Source of the DNA: Shouchella clausii
GTDB lineage: Bacteria; Bacillota; Bacilli; Bacillales; Bacillaceae_D
Reading direction: 5' to 3'
NCBI RefSeq assembly: GCF_002250115.1
Contig: NZ_CP019985.1
Coordinates: 496,001-560,000, forward strand
Length of the DNA: 64,000 nt
In this document: piece by piece, positions 1 through 9,368 of the stretch
Numbering within the stretch: the first letter of the stretch is position 1
Layout of the letters: each line of letters starts with the position of its first letter
Notes under the pieces: generated by a model
What the model was told of the DNA's origin: nothing
Seen by the model: the letters and a program-made list of their open reading frames with translations, nothing else
Database searches by the model: none
Position numbers and translations under genes: made by a program

Positions 1-516
1 AACAATAAATTCTGGATCGACGGCAAGAGCGCGAGCAATGCCAATTCTTTGCCGTTGTCCGCCACTAAATTCATGTGGATAGCGATTGGCATGTTCAGCG
101 CCTAAACCAACTGTTTGCAACAGCTCATAAACCTTTTCCTTACGGTGGTGCCCTGTATACAGCTGATGGATGTCGATTCCTTCGGCAATGATGTCCATTA
201 CAACAGAACGGGGATTTAATGAAGCGTATGGATCTTGGAAAATCATTTGCATGCTTCGATTCAGTGCTTTTGCTTGCTTTTGTCCAGCTTTATGGACATC
301 GGTGCCTTTAAACTTCACTGACCCCGACGTTCGTTCATACAAACGAAGGATTGTGCGGCCAAGCGTTGACTTTCCACAGCCTGATTCGCCAACAAGTCCT
401 AGCATTTCTCCTTTCCTAATGGCAAAAGAAACACCGTCGACCGCTTTAAGCGTTTGGTTTTTGCGAATAGCAAAATGTTTTTTTAAATCCGTCACTTCCA
501 AAAGCGGTTCACTCAC
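1..516 (-). CDS. ykfD: Peptide ABC transporter ATP-binding protein YkfD/OppF-like (3' end beyond window)
   Basis: This is a cytoplasmic ATPase subunit of a peptide importer; only its first 172 codons are inside the window. The Walker A motif GESGCGKST is at residues 43-51 and the ABC signature SGGQRQR at about 151-157; the Walker B segment begins at the window edge. The start is GTG with a GGAGGG ribosome site 7 bases upstream, and it overlaps the ykfC stop by one base (TAGTG), so translation is probably coupled. In Bacillus subtilis ykfD closes the dpp-ykf operon and supplies an OppF-type ATPase pairing with DppD. I infer the same role from position. Confidence 0.88.
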   Translation of the reverse strand, partial: MSEPLLEVTDLKKHFAIRKNQTLKAVDGVSFAIRKGEMLGLVGESGCGKSTLGRTILRLYERTSGSVKFKGTDVHKAGQKQAKALNRSMQMIFQDPYASLNPRSVVMDIIAEGIDIHQLYTGHHRKEKVYELLQTVGLGAEHANRYPHEFSGGQRQRIGIARALAVDPEFIV

Positions 517-1421
517 TAAATGTCCCTCCAACTAGGCGCGCTCAAAAAACGGCGCACTGCGCAAAGTTCTTTTTCATATATAGTTCCAGCAAGGTGAATT
601 TGCTCGACTGTTTTCCCTGTTTTTGGAGCATGAATCATTTCTCCATTGCCAGCATACATGGCAACATGGTGAATCGCTCCTTTTCCATTGTCATGACCAA
701 AATAGAGCAAATCGCCGATAGCTGGCCGGCTTGCATCAATGATTTCCCCGGTCAAGACTTGATTGGAGGCATCTCTAGGAATAAGAATGCCGCTGGCACG
801 ATGGATCGCATAAACAAACCCGGAGCAGTCAAAACCAAACCCACTCATTCCTCCCCATAGATAGGGAAGGCCAATAAACTGGCGAGCGCTTTTTAACAAT
901 GCCTCCCCTGTCCGTTCCCTCGGCCCTTCTTCTATATCAGTCCGTTTAACGATCCCTGTACCAAGAGGCGTGTCGACATGGATGACATACTCTTCATCTT
1001 CCACGACTGCTAATTCTGTTCCAAAGCTAAGCGTCAGCCATTTTTGGTGTTTTTCAGTAAACAACGGTGCAACCGTGCTTGAAATCCGGACTGTGTTCGT
1101 ATTAGGAGGGCTTAATTCCTGGAGCTGGCAAAGGGGGATCCATCCTGGGTACCCTTCCTTATGTTTCGTAGTCGGCTGGTTTGGCAACAGCACTTCAGCC
1201 CACTTGCCGACTTCCTGTATGATCAGCACAGTCTCCCCAAACAAAATTTGGCTTTGGACAAGGTTTTCCGTACAAAGTGCTAAGCGCTCATTATAGGAAA
1301 GTTGTTCAAGCCACTCTTCATAGCAACTGTTGGCACAGATTATTTTTTCGTCAATTGCTCTTGGCGAATCCGTTGATGTCCAAAGTGTCACAACTGGCTC
1401 AGCTGCCTGTACTTCCTTCAT
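516..1421 (-). CDS. ykfC: Gamma-D-glutamyl-L-diamino acid endopeptidase YkfC (NlpC/P60)
   Basis: The 301-residue enzyme is expected to cleave the bond between D-Glu and the diamino acid in cell-wall peptides brought in by the Dpp transporter. Residues 1-165 are two SH3b-like modules; the NlpC/P60 domain follows, with Cys199 in the FDCSGF motif and candidate catalytic histidines at 252 and 264. The ATG at 1421 is chosen because it overlaps the ykfA stop as ATGA and has a G-rich ribosome site; a longer open frame upstream lies inside ykfA. I see no signal peptide, consistent with a cytoplasmic recycling enzyme. Confidence 0.9.
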   Translation of the reverse strand: MKEVQAAEPVVTLWTSTDSPRAIDEKIICANSCYEEWLEQLSYNERLALCTENLVQSQILFGETVLIIQEVGKWAEVLLPNQPTTKHKEGYPGWIPLCQLQELSPPNTNTVRISSTVAPLFTEKHQKWLTLSFGTELAVVEDEEYVIHVDTPLGTGIVKRTDIEEGPRERTGEALLKSARQFIGLPYLWGGMSGFGFDCSGFVYAIHRASGILIPRDASNQVLTGEIIDASRPAIGDLLYFGHDNGKGAIHHVAMYAGNGEMIHAPKTGKTVEQIHLAGTIYEKELCAVRRFLSAPSWRDI

Positions 1422-2356
1422 TGCCCTTCCCCCCTCACACCAGCTTCCACTACGAAACGTTTGCGTTCTGTATCTAAAACGGCCCTGGCTCCATATGGAA
1501 CAGAAAATGCAGGCGAGCAATGGCCAATTTGAAAGCCGCTTATGCACGGCTTGCCAGATCCAGAAAAATAATCGTCCAATACTTCTTGCAGCGTAAATGA
1601 ATGTTGGCGCTTTTTCGGCTCACAGCCGTTAAAGCTGCCGATAACAAACCCTGCAGCATCATCAAGCTTTCCAGCGAGCCTAAGCTGGTTTAGCATCCGG
1701 TCAATTCGATAGGGTTCTTCCTCAATTTCTTCAATAAACAAGAGAGTGTCTTTTGTATCAATTTCATATGGCGTTCCGATCATGCTAGCAAGCAATGTCA
1801 AATTCCCGCCAACTAATTTTCCTGTAGCCATGCCTTCAGCTAAAACGTGCAACGGCTGGCGTGTTTGTTCAAACACTTGCTGTCGAGGCGCCATGATCTG
1901 TGATAATCCGGCTAATGTTGCCCCTTCCAATTCGCTATTGCCGAGGTCAGAACTGAGCATGGGCCCATGGAACGTCACTAACCCTGTTTGCTGGTGGATC
2001 GCAACATGCAAGCACGTAATGTCACTATAACCCCAAAATACTTTCGGATGTTCGGCGATTAATTTGTAATTCAGGCGGTCTACAATTCTTGGTGTTCCAT
2101 ATCCTCCGCAAGCACAAAACACGCCACGAACGTCTTCATTGGCAAACATCGCTTCCAAATCAGCAACACGCTCGGCATCCGTACCCCCTAAGTAGCCGTG
2201 GCGTTTACCTACCGAGGGAGCAAGCAACACCCGAAGCCCCATATCTTCATACAAAGACTTTGCTTTTTCAATACGGGCGAGATCTGGCGGGCTTGCCGGA
2301 GCGACCACGCCAATGGCATCGCCCTTTTTTAGCGCTTTTGGTAAGATAGCCTCCAC
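1418..2356 (-). CDS. ykfA: LD-carboxypeptidase YkfA (S66 family, muropeptide recycling)
   Basis: This is a 312-residue S66 peptidase predicted to remove the terminal D-Ala from murein tetrapeptides by cutting L,D bonds. The nucleophile is in GYSDIT (Ser near 111), the acidic residue is in the IEEIEEEP stretch near 209, and the histidine is in GFQIGHCSP (near 279), giving the family Ser-Glu-His triad. I place the start at GTG 2356, eight bases after a run of five Gs; an upstream ATG at 2410 lies inside the preceding hairpin and has no ribosome site. The next gene expected from B. subtilis, ykfB, is absent: ykfC follows directly. Confidence 0.87.
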   Translation of the reverse strand: MEAILPKALKKGDAIGVVAPASPPDLARIEKAKSLYEDMGLRVLLAPSVGKRHGYLGGTDAERVADLEAMFANEDVRGVFCACGGYGTPRIVDRLNYKLIAEHPKVFWGYSDITCLHVAIHQQTGLVTFHGPMLSSDLGNSELEGATLAGLSQIMAPRQQVFEQTRQPLHVLAEGMATGKLVGGNLTLLASMIGTPYEIDTKDTLLFIEEIEEEPYRIDRMLNQLRLAGKLDDAAGFVIGSFNGCEPKKRQHSFTLQEVLDDYFSGSGKPCISGFQIGHCSPAFSVPYGARAVLDTERKRFVVEAGVRGEGQ

Positions 2357-2380
2357 AAGCCATTCCCCCTTTGCAAAACG

Positions 2381-2413
2381 GGCATGAGGGAAGAGCGCCT
2401 CTCCCCTCATGCC
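2381..2413 (-). terminator. Intercistronic hairpin between dppE and ykfA
   Basis: A 10-bp perfect stem (2381-2390 with 2404-2413) is extended inward by a further short helix around a three-base loop. On the transcript it is followed only by CGTTTTG, a weak U-tract. It is better read as an attenuator or 3'-end stabiliser separating dppE from the ykf genes than as a full terminator. Confidence 0.55.
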
Positions 2414-2415
2414 TT

Positions 2416-4062
2416 TTAATTGATGTCAGCCCATTTCAGCTCAATATAGCCAACAGGATGGCGGACAACACCTGTCACAGAGTCGTTTTCTAAGATTGGC
2501 TGGTTATAAAAGTAAAGAGGGAAAATCGGCATTTCTTCCATTAACAGTGTTTCTGCCTCATGGAGCAATGCAAACCGCCGCTCTTCATCGCCTTCCTCCT
2601 TAGACTCGGCAATCAACCGATCATACTCTTCGTTCTCCCAACCAGTTCGGTTCATAGAGCTACCTGTGACAAAACTTTCAAGGAAGTTGACTGGATCAGC
2701 GTAGTCAGCGATAAACGAAGACCGGGACATTTGCAGTTCTAAATTGCGTTGCTGATCTAGGAAAACACTTGATTCAACGACTGCTAGGTCAACGGAAACT
2801 CCTAAGTTTTCTTCATACATTTGTTGGAGTGTTTCAGCAATGCGCTGATGCTCATCCACTCCTGAGCTATATGAAAGCGTAACAGGAGGTAATTCTGAAT
2901 AGCCTTCTTCCGCCATCCCTTCTTCAAGCAATGCTTTTGCTTCGTCTGGGTCATACTCAAGCAAATCGCCGCCTGATTCACGGAAATCACCGCCGTCAGG
3001 TTCGGTAAATCCGTAGGAAACAAATGCCCCTGCAGGTTCCTGGTTTTGGCGAATGACGCTATCAACTATCGCCTGGCGGTCAACTGCTTTGGCAAATGCT
3101 TGGCGGATTTTTTGATTTTGGAACGGCTCTTCAGTCACTAAAAACCGGTAAAAGTATGTGCCTGCTTGTTCTAATAGGTCAACCTCTCCCTCTGCAATCA
3201 GCTGTTCGGCCATGTCTGCCGGCGGTGCGGCTGCATGAAGGTTTCCTTGTTCATACATTTGATAGGCAGTCATTGCATCTTCAAGCATTAGCCATTTGAC
3301 ACCGTCAAGAGCGACATTTTCCGCATCCCAATACTGGTCGTTCCTCTCCATCCGCAACTCCGAGTTATGGTCCCAGCCAGCGAGGACAAACGGGCCGTTG
3401 CTCACATACGTGTCCGCTTCTGTATGCCAATCAGGATTTTCTTCTGCTGTTGCTTTATGAACCGGGAAAAACGATGGATTGGCAATAATGCTAAGGAAAT
3501 ATTGTTGCGGGCTAGTCAATACGACCTCAAGTGTTTTGTCATCAATAGCCGTCACGGCCATATCCTCGGCTGAGCCTTCTCCTGCATTGTATTCAGCAGC
3601 TCCTTCAATCAATTCGGCTAAAAAGGCTGCTGATGAAGCATTCTCTGGATTAACAAGTTCTTTCCAGGCATATTCAAAGTCTTCTGCTGTCACAGGCTCC
3701 CCATTGGACCAATTGGCATCATCGCGAATATGGAACGTATACGTCAACCCGTCATCGGAGATTTCCCAACTTTCAGCTGTTGCTTCCTCTGGCGTATGGT
3801 CAGAACCAAGCCGTGTAAGCCCTTCCATTATGTTATTCAGCGGCGCATTCGAAACCGCTTCGAACGCAATTTGTGGATTTAAAGAGACAGGCTCATTGCC
3901 ATTGTTCAAAATCAAGATTTTTTCCTCTGCTTTTTCTTCTGTCCCTGTTTCCCCCTCTGTTGTTTCTGGTGGATTTTCGTCAGTTGACGTCCCGGTTGTA
4001 CAAGCCGCGAGCGTCCATACAAAGCTTGCCGCTAGTGGAGCGTAATACCATTTCTTTTTCAT
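2416..4062 (-). CDS. dppE: Dipeptide/murein-peptide binding lipoprotein DppE
   Basis: This 548-residue family 5 extracellular solute-binding protein is tethered to the outer face of the membrane. The signal peptide ends in a lipobox (LAAC, Cys21) followed by an acidic, Glu/Thr-rich linker to about residue 48. The length fits OppA/DppE proteins. It captures peptides for DppBC. The ATG start has an AAGGGGGA ribosome site. The gene lies 13 bases after dppD in the same order as B. subtilis dppABCDE, where DppE binds dipeptides and murein peptides; substrate here is inferred from synteny. Confidence 0.92.
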   Translation of the reverse strand: MKKKWYYAPLAASFVWTLAACTTGTSTDENPPETTEGETGTEEKAEEKILILNNGNEPVSLNPQIAFEAVSNAPLNNIMEGLTRLGSDHTPEEATAESWEISDDGLTYTFHIRDDANWSNGEPVTAEDFEYAWKELVNPENASSAAFLAELIEGAAEYNAGEGSAEDMAVTAIDDKTLEVVLTSPQQYFLSIIANPSFFPVHKATAEENPDWHTEADTYVSNGPFVLAGWDHNSELRMERNDQYWDAENVALDGVKWLMLEDAMTAYQMYEQGNLHAAAPPADMAEQLIAEGEVDLLEQAGTYFYRFLVTEEPFQNQKIRQAFAKAVDRQAIVDSVIRQNQEPAGAFVSYGFTEPDGGDFRESGGDLLEYDPDEAKALLEEGMAEEGYSELPPVTLSYSSGVDEHQRIAETLQQMYEENLGVSVDLAVVESSVFLDQQRNLELQMSRSSFIADYADPVNFLESFVTGSSMNRTGWENEEYDRLIAESKEEGDEERRFALLHEAETLLMEEMPIFPLYFYNQPILENDSVTGVVRHPVGYIELKWADIN

Positions 4063-4075
4063 CGTGCTTCCCCCT

Positions 4076-5071
4076 TTAAGCTAACTCTTTAAAAACTTGT
4101 TTGGCGCGTAGATCTTCGAGCCAGCACGAAACAGCATGCGTTCCTGTTATCTTCGTTTCCGCTGGCATATGGGAACGGCAGACATCCATGGCGTACGCGC
4201 AGCGTGGCGCAAATGGACATCCTGCCGGCGGTGCAAATAAATCAGGCGGCGTTCCGCCAATCGGCTCAAGCTCAGCTTCACTGCCGTCTAGGCGGGGAAC
4301 TGAATGTAACAATCCTTTTGTATAAGGGTGCTGAGGGTTATAAAACAACTCTCTACGATTGCTTGTTTCAACGATTTTTCCGGCATACATGACATGCACA
4401 CGGTCAGCAAGCTGAGCGACAACCCCCAAATCATGGGTAATTAACATGATCGCGACTCCTGTCTGCCGTTGAATGTCTTTAAATAGCTTTAAAATTTGTG
4501 CTTGGATCGTAACATCAAGCGCCGTTGTTGGTTCATCCGCAATGAGAATGTCCGGTTTGCAAATAAGCGCCATCGCAATCATGAGTCGCTGCCTCATCCC
4601 GCCACTAAACTCATGAGGGTACTGCTTTAGCCGTTCTTTCCCGTTGGCAATGCCCACGACTTCAAGCATTTCCAACGCTTTATGATTAGCTTCGCTTGCA
4701 GAAATTGACGTATGCTTGCGGATGCCTTCAGTCAATTGCGTCCCGACTGTTAATGATGGGTTGAGCGAAGTCATCGGGTCTTGGAAAATCATCGAAATTT
4801 CGTTCCCTTGGATACGGCGCATTTTTTTAGCGGGCAGCTTCGTCAAATCTTGCTCTTTAAATAAAATTTCCCCTTGTTTGATCGCGGCGCTCCCTTTTGG
4901 CAACAGGCCCATGATGCTTTGTGCTGTTACGCTCTTGCCGCAGCCGCTCTCGCCAACGACAGCAAGTGTTTCTCCTTTTTCCAGACTCAGATTAACTCCG
5001 CGGACTGCTTGAACTTCTCCGCCATATGTTTTAAATGCTATATGCAGTTGTTTTAATTGCAATAAAGCCAA
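4076..5071 (-). CDS. dppD: Dipeptide ABC transporter ATP-binding protein DppD
   Basis: This 331-residue OppD-type ATPase has Walker A GESGCGKS at residues 40-47, the signature SGGMRQR, Walker B with ADEPTTALD, and the C-terminal cysteine-rich oligopeptide-transporter tail ([14 protein letters not shown]), which binds an iron-sulfur cluster in some family members. It energises DppBC. It is separated from dppC by 3 bases and from dppE by 13, so all are surely co-transcribed. Confidence 0.93.
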   Translation of the reverse strand: MALLQLKQLHIAFKTYGGEVQAVRGVNLSLEKGETLAVVGESGCGKSVTAQSIMGLLPKGSAAIKQGEILFKEQDLTKLPAKKMRRIQGNEISMIFQDPMTSLNPSLTVGTQLTEGIRKHTSISASEANHKALEMLEVVGIANGKERLKQYPHEFSGGMRQRLMIAMALICKPDILIADEPTTALDVTIQAQILKLFKDIQRQTGVAIMLITHDLGVVAQLADRVHVMYAGKIVETSNRRELFYNPQHPYTKGLLHSVPRLDGSEAELEPIGGTPPDLFAPPAGCPFAPRCAYAMDVCRSHMPAETKITGTHAVSCWLEDLRAKQVFKELA

Positions 5072-5074
5072 ATG

Positions 5075-6016
5075 CTACCGCCTCCTTGTTTTTGGATCGA
5101 GTGCATCTTGCAAACCGTCGCCAAAGACGTTAAAGGCAAACATGGTGAGCGAGATGAAAAAGGCAGGGAAAAAAAGACGCCACCAATGGCCTGTCAAAAT
5201 CGAGGACAAACCGTTATTGGCGAGCGATCCCCAGGAAGCAAAAGGCGCTTGAATGCCAAGCCCTAAAAAACTTAAAAATGCTTCCGCGAAAATCGCTGAG
5301 GGGATAGTCAACGTCATTTGGATGATGATCGGCCCCATTGTATTCGGCAGAAGGCTCTTTCGAATAATATGCGAAGTGCTTCCGCCAAATACTTTTGAAA
5401 CAAGCACATATTCATTTTGTTTTAATGACAGCACTTGACCGCGGACAATTCGGGCCATTCCGACCCACCCGGTTACAGTCAAAGCGATAATAATCGTGAG
5501 CAAACCTGGGCCCATAATAACCATAAGCAGTATGACAACTAGCAAGTAAGGTAAGCCGTACAAAATTTCAACGATACGCATCATGGTCGAGTCGACACGC
5601 CCGCCTTTGTAACCAGAGATCCCTCCATAAACAATCCCAATTAGGCAATCGATCGCGGCTGCAGCAAGACCAACAAATAGTGAAATCCGGGCGCCGTACC
5701 AAGTCCTAGCAAACATATCACGGCCAAGCTCGTCTGTGCCAAACCAATGTTCAGACGAAGGGGGCATGTTGACTTTCGTTAAATCGCCGGCAGTGACGCT
5801 ATGGGGAGTAATCCATGGGCCAATTACCGCCATCACGCCAAGGGCCACCATCGTTGCCAGGCCAAACATTGCCAATTTGTTTTCTCGCAAGCGGACCCAT
5901 GCTGAATGCCAGTAAGACAAAGAGGGGCGAACGACTTTTTCGGCACTGTCAGTCTGTACCGCTTTTTTAAATAGAGCGTCATCAACAGGCTGCTGGTTCG
6001 AATCAAGAAGCGCCAT
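5075..6016 (-). CDS. dppC: Dipeptide ABC transporter permease DppC
   Basis: This integral membrane permease has 313 residues, about six membrane segments and the binding-protein-dependent transport domain (EAA loop around EYVLVSKVFGGS). The long N-terminal cytosolic extension (about 45 residues) before the first helix is typical of DppC/OppC. Its ATG overlaps the dppB stop by one base (TAATG). It pairs with DppB to form the channel. Confidence 0.92.
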   Translation of the reverse strand: MALLDSNQQPVDDALFKKAVQTDSAEKVVRPSLSYWHSAWVRLRENKLAMFGLATMVALGVMAVIGPWITPHSVTAGDLTKVNMPPSSEHWFGTDELGRDMFARTWYGARISLFVGLAAAAIDCLIGIVYGGISGYKGGRVDSTMMRIVEILYGLPYLLVVILLMVIMGPGLLTIIIALTVTGWVGMARIVRGQVLSLKQNEYVLVSKVFGGSTSHIIRKSLLPNTMGPIIIQMTLTIPSAIFAEAFLSFLGLGIQAPFASWGSLANNGLSSILTGHWWRLFFPAFFISLTMFAFNVFGDGLQDALDPKTRRR

Positions 6017-6939
6017 TAGTGGCCCTCCTTCCGATGCAGTTTAATTCTTGGGTCAAGGAAACCGTAAACAATATCAACAAGGAATAGCATAACTAGCAGA
6101 ATGGCGCTATAAAAAATCGTTGTCCCCATAATCACTGGATAGTCGCGGTTATTGATCCCTTCAACAAAATAACGGCCAATGCCTGGTATGGCAAAAATTT
6201 TTTCAATCACAAAACTGCCTGTTAAAACGCCAGCGATTAGTGTGCCAAGTATGGTCGCAACAGGCATCAGGCCATTCCGCAACGCGTGTTTTACGACAAT
6301 TGTCACAGGGGATAGCCCTTTTGCCTGTGCCGTCCGAATATAATCTTGTGTCAGTACATCAACCATCGTTGACCTTGTTAACCTAGCTATAATCGCCATT
6401 GGCGACGTAGCAAGGGCAAAAACGGGCAAGATCATATGTTGCCAGCTCTGCCATGTCGCAATAGGCAAATAATCTTTAAATGAATGTATAAGTAAAGCAG
6501 CCAAAATGAAATTAGGAACTGAAAGACCAAGCACGGCAAAAGTCATTAGCGTATAATCAATCAGGCCATTGCGCTTTAGCGCCGACAAGACCCCTAGAAT
6601 AACGCCTGAGACAAGGGCAATGGCAATCGCATACACTCCAAGTTCCAAAGAAACAGGAAAGCCTCTTGCGATTAAATCATTGACGGATACGCCTGGTTGT
6701 GCAATCGAAGGCCCGAATTCAAACTGCATGAGCGATTGCAAATACGAGAAGTACTGGTTGATCACTGGCTGGTCAAGCCCAAAGTAAGCTTCCAGATTGG
6801 CACGGATTGTTTCATTTGTCGTCTGTTCACTATTGAGCGGCGAACCTGGCACCGCATGCATAAGCGTGAAGGTAGCCGTAATAATGACCCATAACGTGAT
6901 TAGCATCGCTAAAAAACGTTTGCTCACATATTTAAGCAT
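6016..6939 (-). CDS. dppB: Dipeptide ABC transporter permease DppB
   Basis: This is a 307-residue membrane permease with the DppB/OppB N-terminal motif (first helix, then VPGSPL) and the conserved EAA-type loop (DYIRTAQAKGLSP). It forms the transmembrane channel with DppC. It begins 15 bases downstream of dppA and overlaps dppC by one base. Confidence 0.92.
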   Translation of the reverse strand: MLKYVSKRFLAMLITLWVIITATFTLMHAVPGSPLNSEQTTNETIRANLEAYFGLDQPVINQYFSYLQSLMQFEFGPSIAQPGVSVNDLIARGFPVSLELGVYAIAIALVSGVILGVLSALKRNGLIDYTLMTFAVLGLSVPNFILAALLIHSFKDYLPIATWQSWQHMILPVFALATSPMAIIARLTRSTMVDVLTQDYIRTAQAKGLSPVTIVVKHALRNGLMPVATILGTLIAGVLTGSFVIEKIFAIPGIGRYFVEGINNRDYPVIMGTTIFYSAILLVMLFLVDIVYGFLDPRIKLHRKEGH

Positions 6940-6954
6940 GTGGATCGCCTCTTT

Positions 6955-7776
6955 CTAGCAAAACGTCGTTTGCATGGCAAGCTCAGTCATGACAAGCATC
7001 GCCTGGTACGCTTCCTTGACGTCTTTTGCTGCAAATTTAACAGTTGTGCCTGTCTCTAATTCAGCACCAGGCATTAACGCGGCCCACTCCGCTTGCCCGT
7101 AATTGGCAAATTCAATATGTAAAACAGGCTGCTTGTTTGCAATGAGCGGTTCCACTTTGCCGCTTTTCATTAAAGCTTCCTTTGTTTTTGCTTGCAACAA
7201 CGCTTTGCTTTTTGCAGGCGTTAAACAGAGAGCGGATGAACGGGATTGTGCTGTTTTGACTATAGCGGTTGTCACATTAGGAATGAGCGCTTCCGCTTCT
7301 TTTGCGGCCTGGTCATCTCCTGCTACAAGCAATACCGGAACGCCGTAATAACCGGCTAAATAAGCGTTTAACCCCATTTCTCCGATTTCATGGCCATCAA
7401 GCCACATCGAACGGACGCCAAAAATCATCGTATGGCTCATGACTCCTGGCATAGAGGCCCTGGAGTGGTAGCCTATAAAGAAAGCACCGTCGAACGAATC
7501 GTCGAGCCCTTGTACCATTGAATACGGTTTGACCTCGCCAGAAACCAATTCAATTTCTGCAAGAAGTCGCTCCACAAGCAAATTATTCATTTTCCCATGT
7601 GAGTCGTTGACGACAAATCGTTTGCAGCCAAAGGCAAACGCAGCTTCTGCTACGTGGTTTACCTCGTCTGTCATCAACTGTTGGCCCCGTTCATAAAACC
7701 GTTCGCCTGGCGTTACAAACTGGCGGTCTACAAGCCCTGTGATCCCTTCCATGTCAACTGATGAATAAATGTTCAT
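6955..7776 (-). CDS. dppA: D-aminopeptidase DppA (M55 family)
   Basis: This is a zinc-dependent D-stereospecific aminopeptidase, 273 residues. The metal ligands known in the B. subtilis enzyme fall at the same positions here: Asp8 and Glu10 (SVDMEGI), His60 (NDSHG), His104 and Glu133; the proposed catalytic His115 is also present. The enzyme would release D-Ala from D-amino-acid peptides imported by DppBCDE. It is the first gene of the operon, with a GAGAGGGA ribosome site before ATG 7776. It probably assembles as a ring-shaped decamer like its homologue. Confidence 0.94.
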   Translation of the reverse strand: MNIYSSVDMEGITGLVDRQFVTPGERFYERGQQLMTDEVNHVAEAAFAFGCKRFVVNDSHGKMNNLLVERLLAEIELVSGEVKPYSMVQGLDDSFDGAFFIGYHSRASMPGVMSHTMIFGVRSMWLDGHEIGEMGLNAYLAGYYGVPVLLVAGDDQAAKEAEALIPNVTTAIVKTAQSRSSALCLTPAKSKALLQAKTKEALMKSGKVEPLIANKQPVLHIEFANYGQAEWAALMPGAELETGTTVKFAAKDVKEAYQAMLVMTELAMQTTFC

Positions 7777-8099
7777 TTAGTTCCCTCTCTTCAGCCTTAT
7801 CTGTCCAGTATGATAGTTAGTATTCTAAGAAAAAGATCGTTTTCCTGCTCTTCTTACAGAAAATAAAAAAGAATCGTGTCACCTTTTCTGGCAAAGCCAT
7901 GAATCTAGCACATTAGGCTTACGCTGAATGAACTAAAAAACTTCTCATTACGGCAATAAAAGTGCTGATTTATTTTACTCCTTGTGTATAATATATGGAC
8001 ATAGCGTTATTTCTCCTGGATATCGGCTAGTGCTGCATTGCCCGCTTCGGGGCTCAATTTTTGTTCCATTTGCAATTTTTCAATGAAACAGGTGGACTT
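7777..8099. other. Divergent regulatory region between dppA and glnK
   Basis: No gene is seen in these 323 bases. Toward glnK there is a perfect TATAAT at 7987-7992 with no good -35, followed by a leader of about 105 bases. Toward dppA I find no convincing promoter; a weak match to the CodY consensus was rejected. B. subtilis dpp is controlled by CodY and AbrB, so regulatory sites are expected here but cannot be assigned by eye. Confidence 0.4.
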
Positions 8100-9368
8100 A
8101 TGCGTTCGAAAAAATGGCTTACTGTCGTCTTCATTGGCTTGGCGACTGCTCTAATGGGTGAGCTCCGTTTCGCCCCATTTGGTTGGGAATTCCGGTTTGG
8201 CATGGGTAGTAGCACATTCTTTTTTCTGCTCCTTGTTTTTAGGCAAGTCCCCCCTTTTCTAACGGGGCTTTTGACGGGAGCGGTTGTCGTACTGTTTCGG
8301 GTATTAACAAGTACCGTATTTTTGGCAGACCCTTACTCTTTTGTAGAAGTTCTATTCGTCCATCTTTCAGCTATGTTTTATTACTGGGCTTTCGGTTTAG
8401 GAATCAACCTTTTACCGACCAAGCTCGTCCAAATGAACATGCTCTGGTTTGGATTATTTGTTGTCGTTATTGATATCGCATCTAATTTAACTGAGCTCCT
8501 TGCCCGTTCGGTCTTACAAGACATTACGACTCTGTTATGGACAGAGTGGTTAGCATTATTGGTAGTTACCGTTATTCGGGTTTATTTTGTCCTTGGCGTA
8601 TACGCCAGCATCGCCCAGCATAAACAGCAGACGATCTTAAAAGAACAAAAAAAGCGCTATGAAACGTTATTAAACGTAAGTGCAAGCCTTTTCGGCGAAA
8701 GCTACTACTTAAGCAAAGTAATTGAAACAGTGGAAAACATGACGAACAGAGCATTCTATCTCTATCGGAAACTAAAACAAGAACAGTCAGCGTACCACCA
8801 AGAAGCATTGCAAATTTCACAAGAGATTCACGAAATAAAAAAAGACGCACAACGCGTCCAAGCAGGATTAGCGAAATTAAACAACCATGACCACACATTT
8901 GAGCAGTTGGATCTCAAACAATTAGGCGATTTTGCCATCAAAGGAAATGAAAGCTATAGCTTTTTTCTAAACAAACGTATTCGTTTTCGCCAAGAAACAA
9001 CATCTACGTATTTAACAAATAAACATGTCGAACTTTTAAGTTGCTTAAATAATTTATTAGCAAATGCAATCGAATCTATTGACAAGGAAGGCACGATTTT
9101 ACTTTCTATTTATGAAAAGAATGAGATGACTTATTTTGAGGTGACTGACGATGGCGCTGGCATTGCAGAAGAAGACATGCATCATTTATGCGAACCAGGT
9201 TTTACAACAAAATATCATGAGGACGGAAGCCCCTCAACCGGAATCGGACTGACTCACGTGCAGCATATTGTCACTGACTTAGGTGGATTCCTGCAATTTG
9301 AGCGCAGCCATGTCACAAAAGTTTGTCTAGTTATTCCAACGAAGCGATTGGAGGGAAAACAACAATGA
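8100..9368 (+). CDS. glnK: Sensor histidine kinase GlnK-like
   Basis: This is a membrane sensor kinase of 422 residues. Six hydrophobic segments fill residues 1-170, then a coiled cytosolic linker, an H-box-like QEIHEIKKD segment and a HATPase domain (N-box NNLLANAIES, G1 DDGAGI, GSPSTGIGL). This matches B. subtilis GlnK (YcbA). ATG 8100 is chosen over an in-frame ATG at 8061 because AGGTGG precedes it. It overlaps glnL by ATGA. In B. subtilis GlnK senses glutamine and drives glsA-glnT; here the neighbour is a glutamine ABC operon. Confidence 0.87.
   Translation: MRSKKWLTVVFIGLATALMGELRFAPFGWEFRFGMGSSTFFFLLLVFRQVPPFLTGLLTGAVVVLFRVLTSTVFLADPYSFVEVLFVHLSAMFYYWAFGLGINLLPTKLVQMNMLWFGLFVVVIDIASNLTELLARSVLQDITTLLWTEWLALLVVTVIRVYFVLGVYASIAQHKQQTILKEQKKRYETLLNVSASLFGESYYLSKVIETVENMTNRAFYLYRKLKQEQSAYHQEALQISQEIHEIKKDAQRVQAGLAKLNNHDHTFEQLDLKQLGDFAIKGNESYSFFLNKRIRFRQETTSTYLTNKHVELLSCLNNLLANAIESIDKEGTILLSIYEKNEMTYFEVTDDGAGIAEEDMHHLCEPGFTTKYHEDGSPSTGIGLTHVQHIVTDLGGFLQFERSHVTKVCLVIPTKRLEGKQQ

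Noticed and set aside
170-535. Plus-strand open frame of 121 codons at the left edge
   Set aside because: It is antisense to ykfD, which has Walker A and signature motifs and an ideal coupled start; the plus-strand product resembles no family and lacks a ribosome site.
3479-4045. Plus-strand open frame of 188 codons antisense to dppE
   Set aside because: It is a low-complexity Ser/Pro/Ala-rich shadow of the Glu/Asp-rich lipoprotein; no start signal.
7840-7895. CodY-box-like sequence (ATTTTCTGTAAGAA) upstream of dppA
   Set aside because: About five mismatches to the 15-base consensus; no stronger than background in AT-rich DNA.
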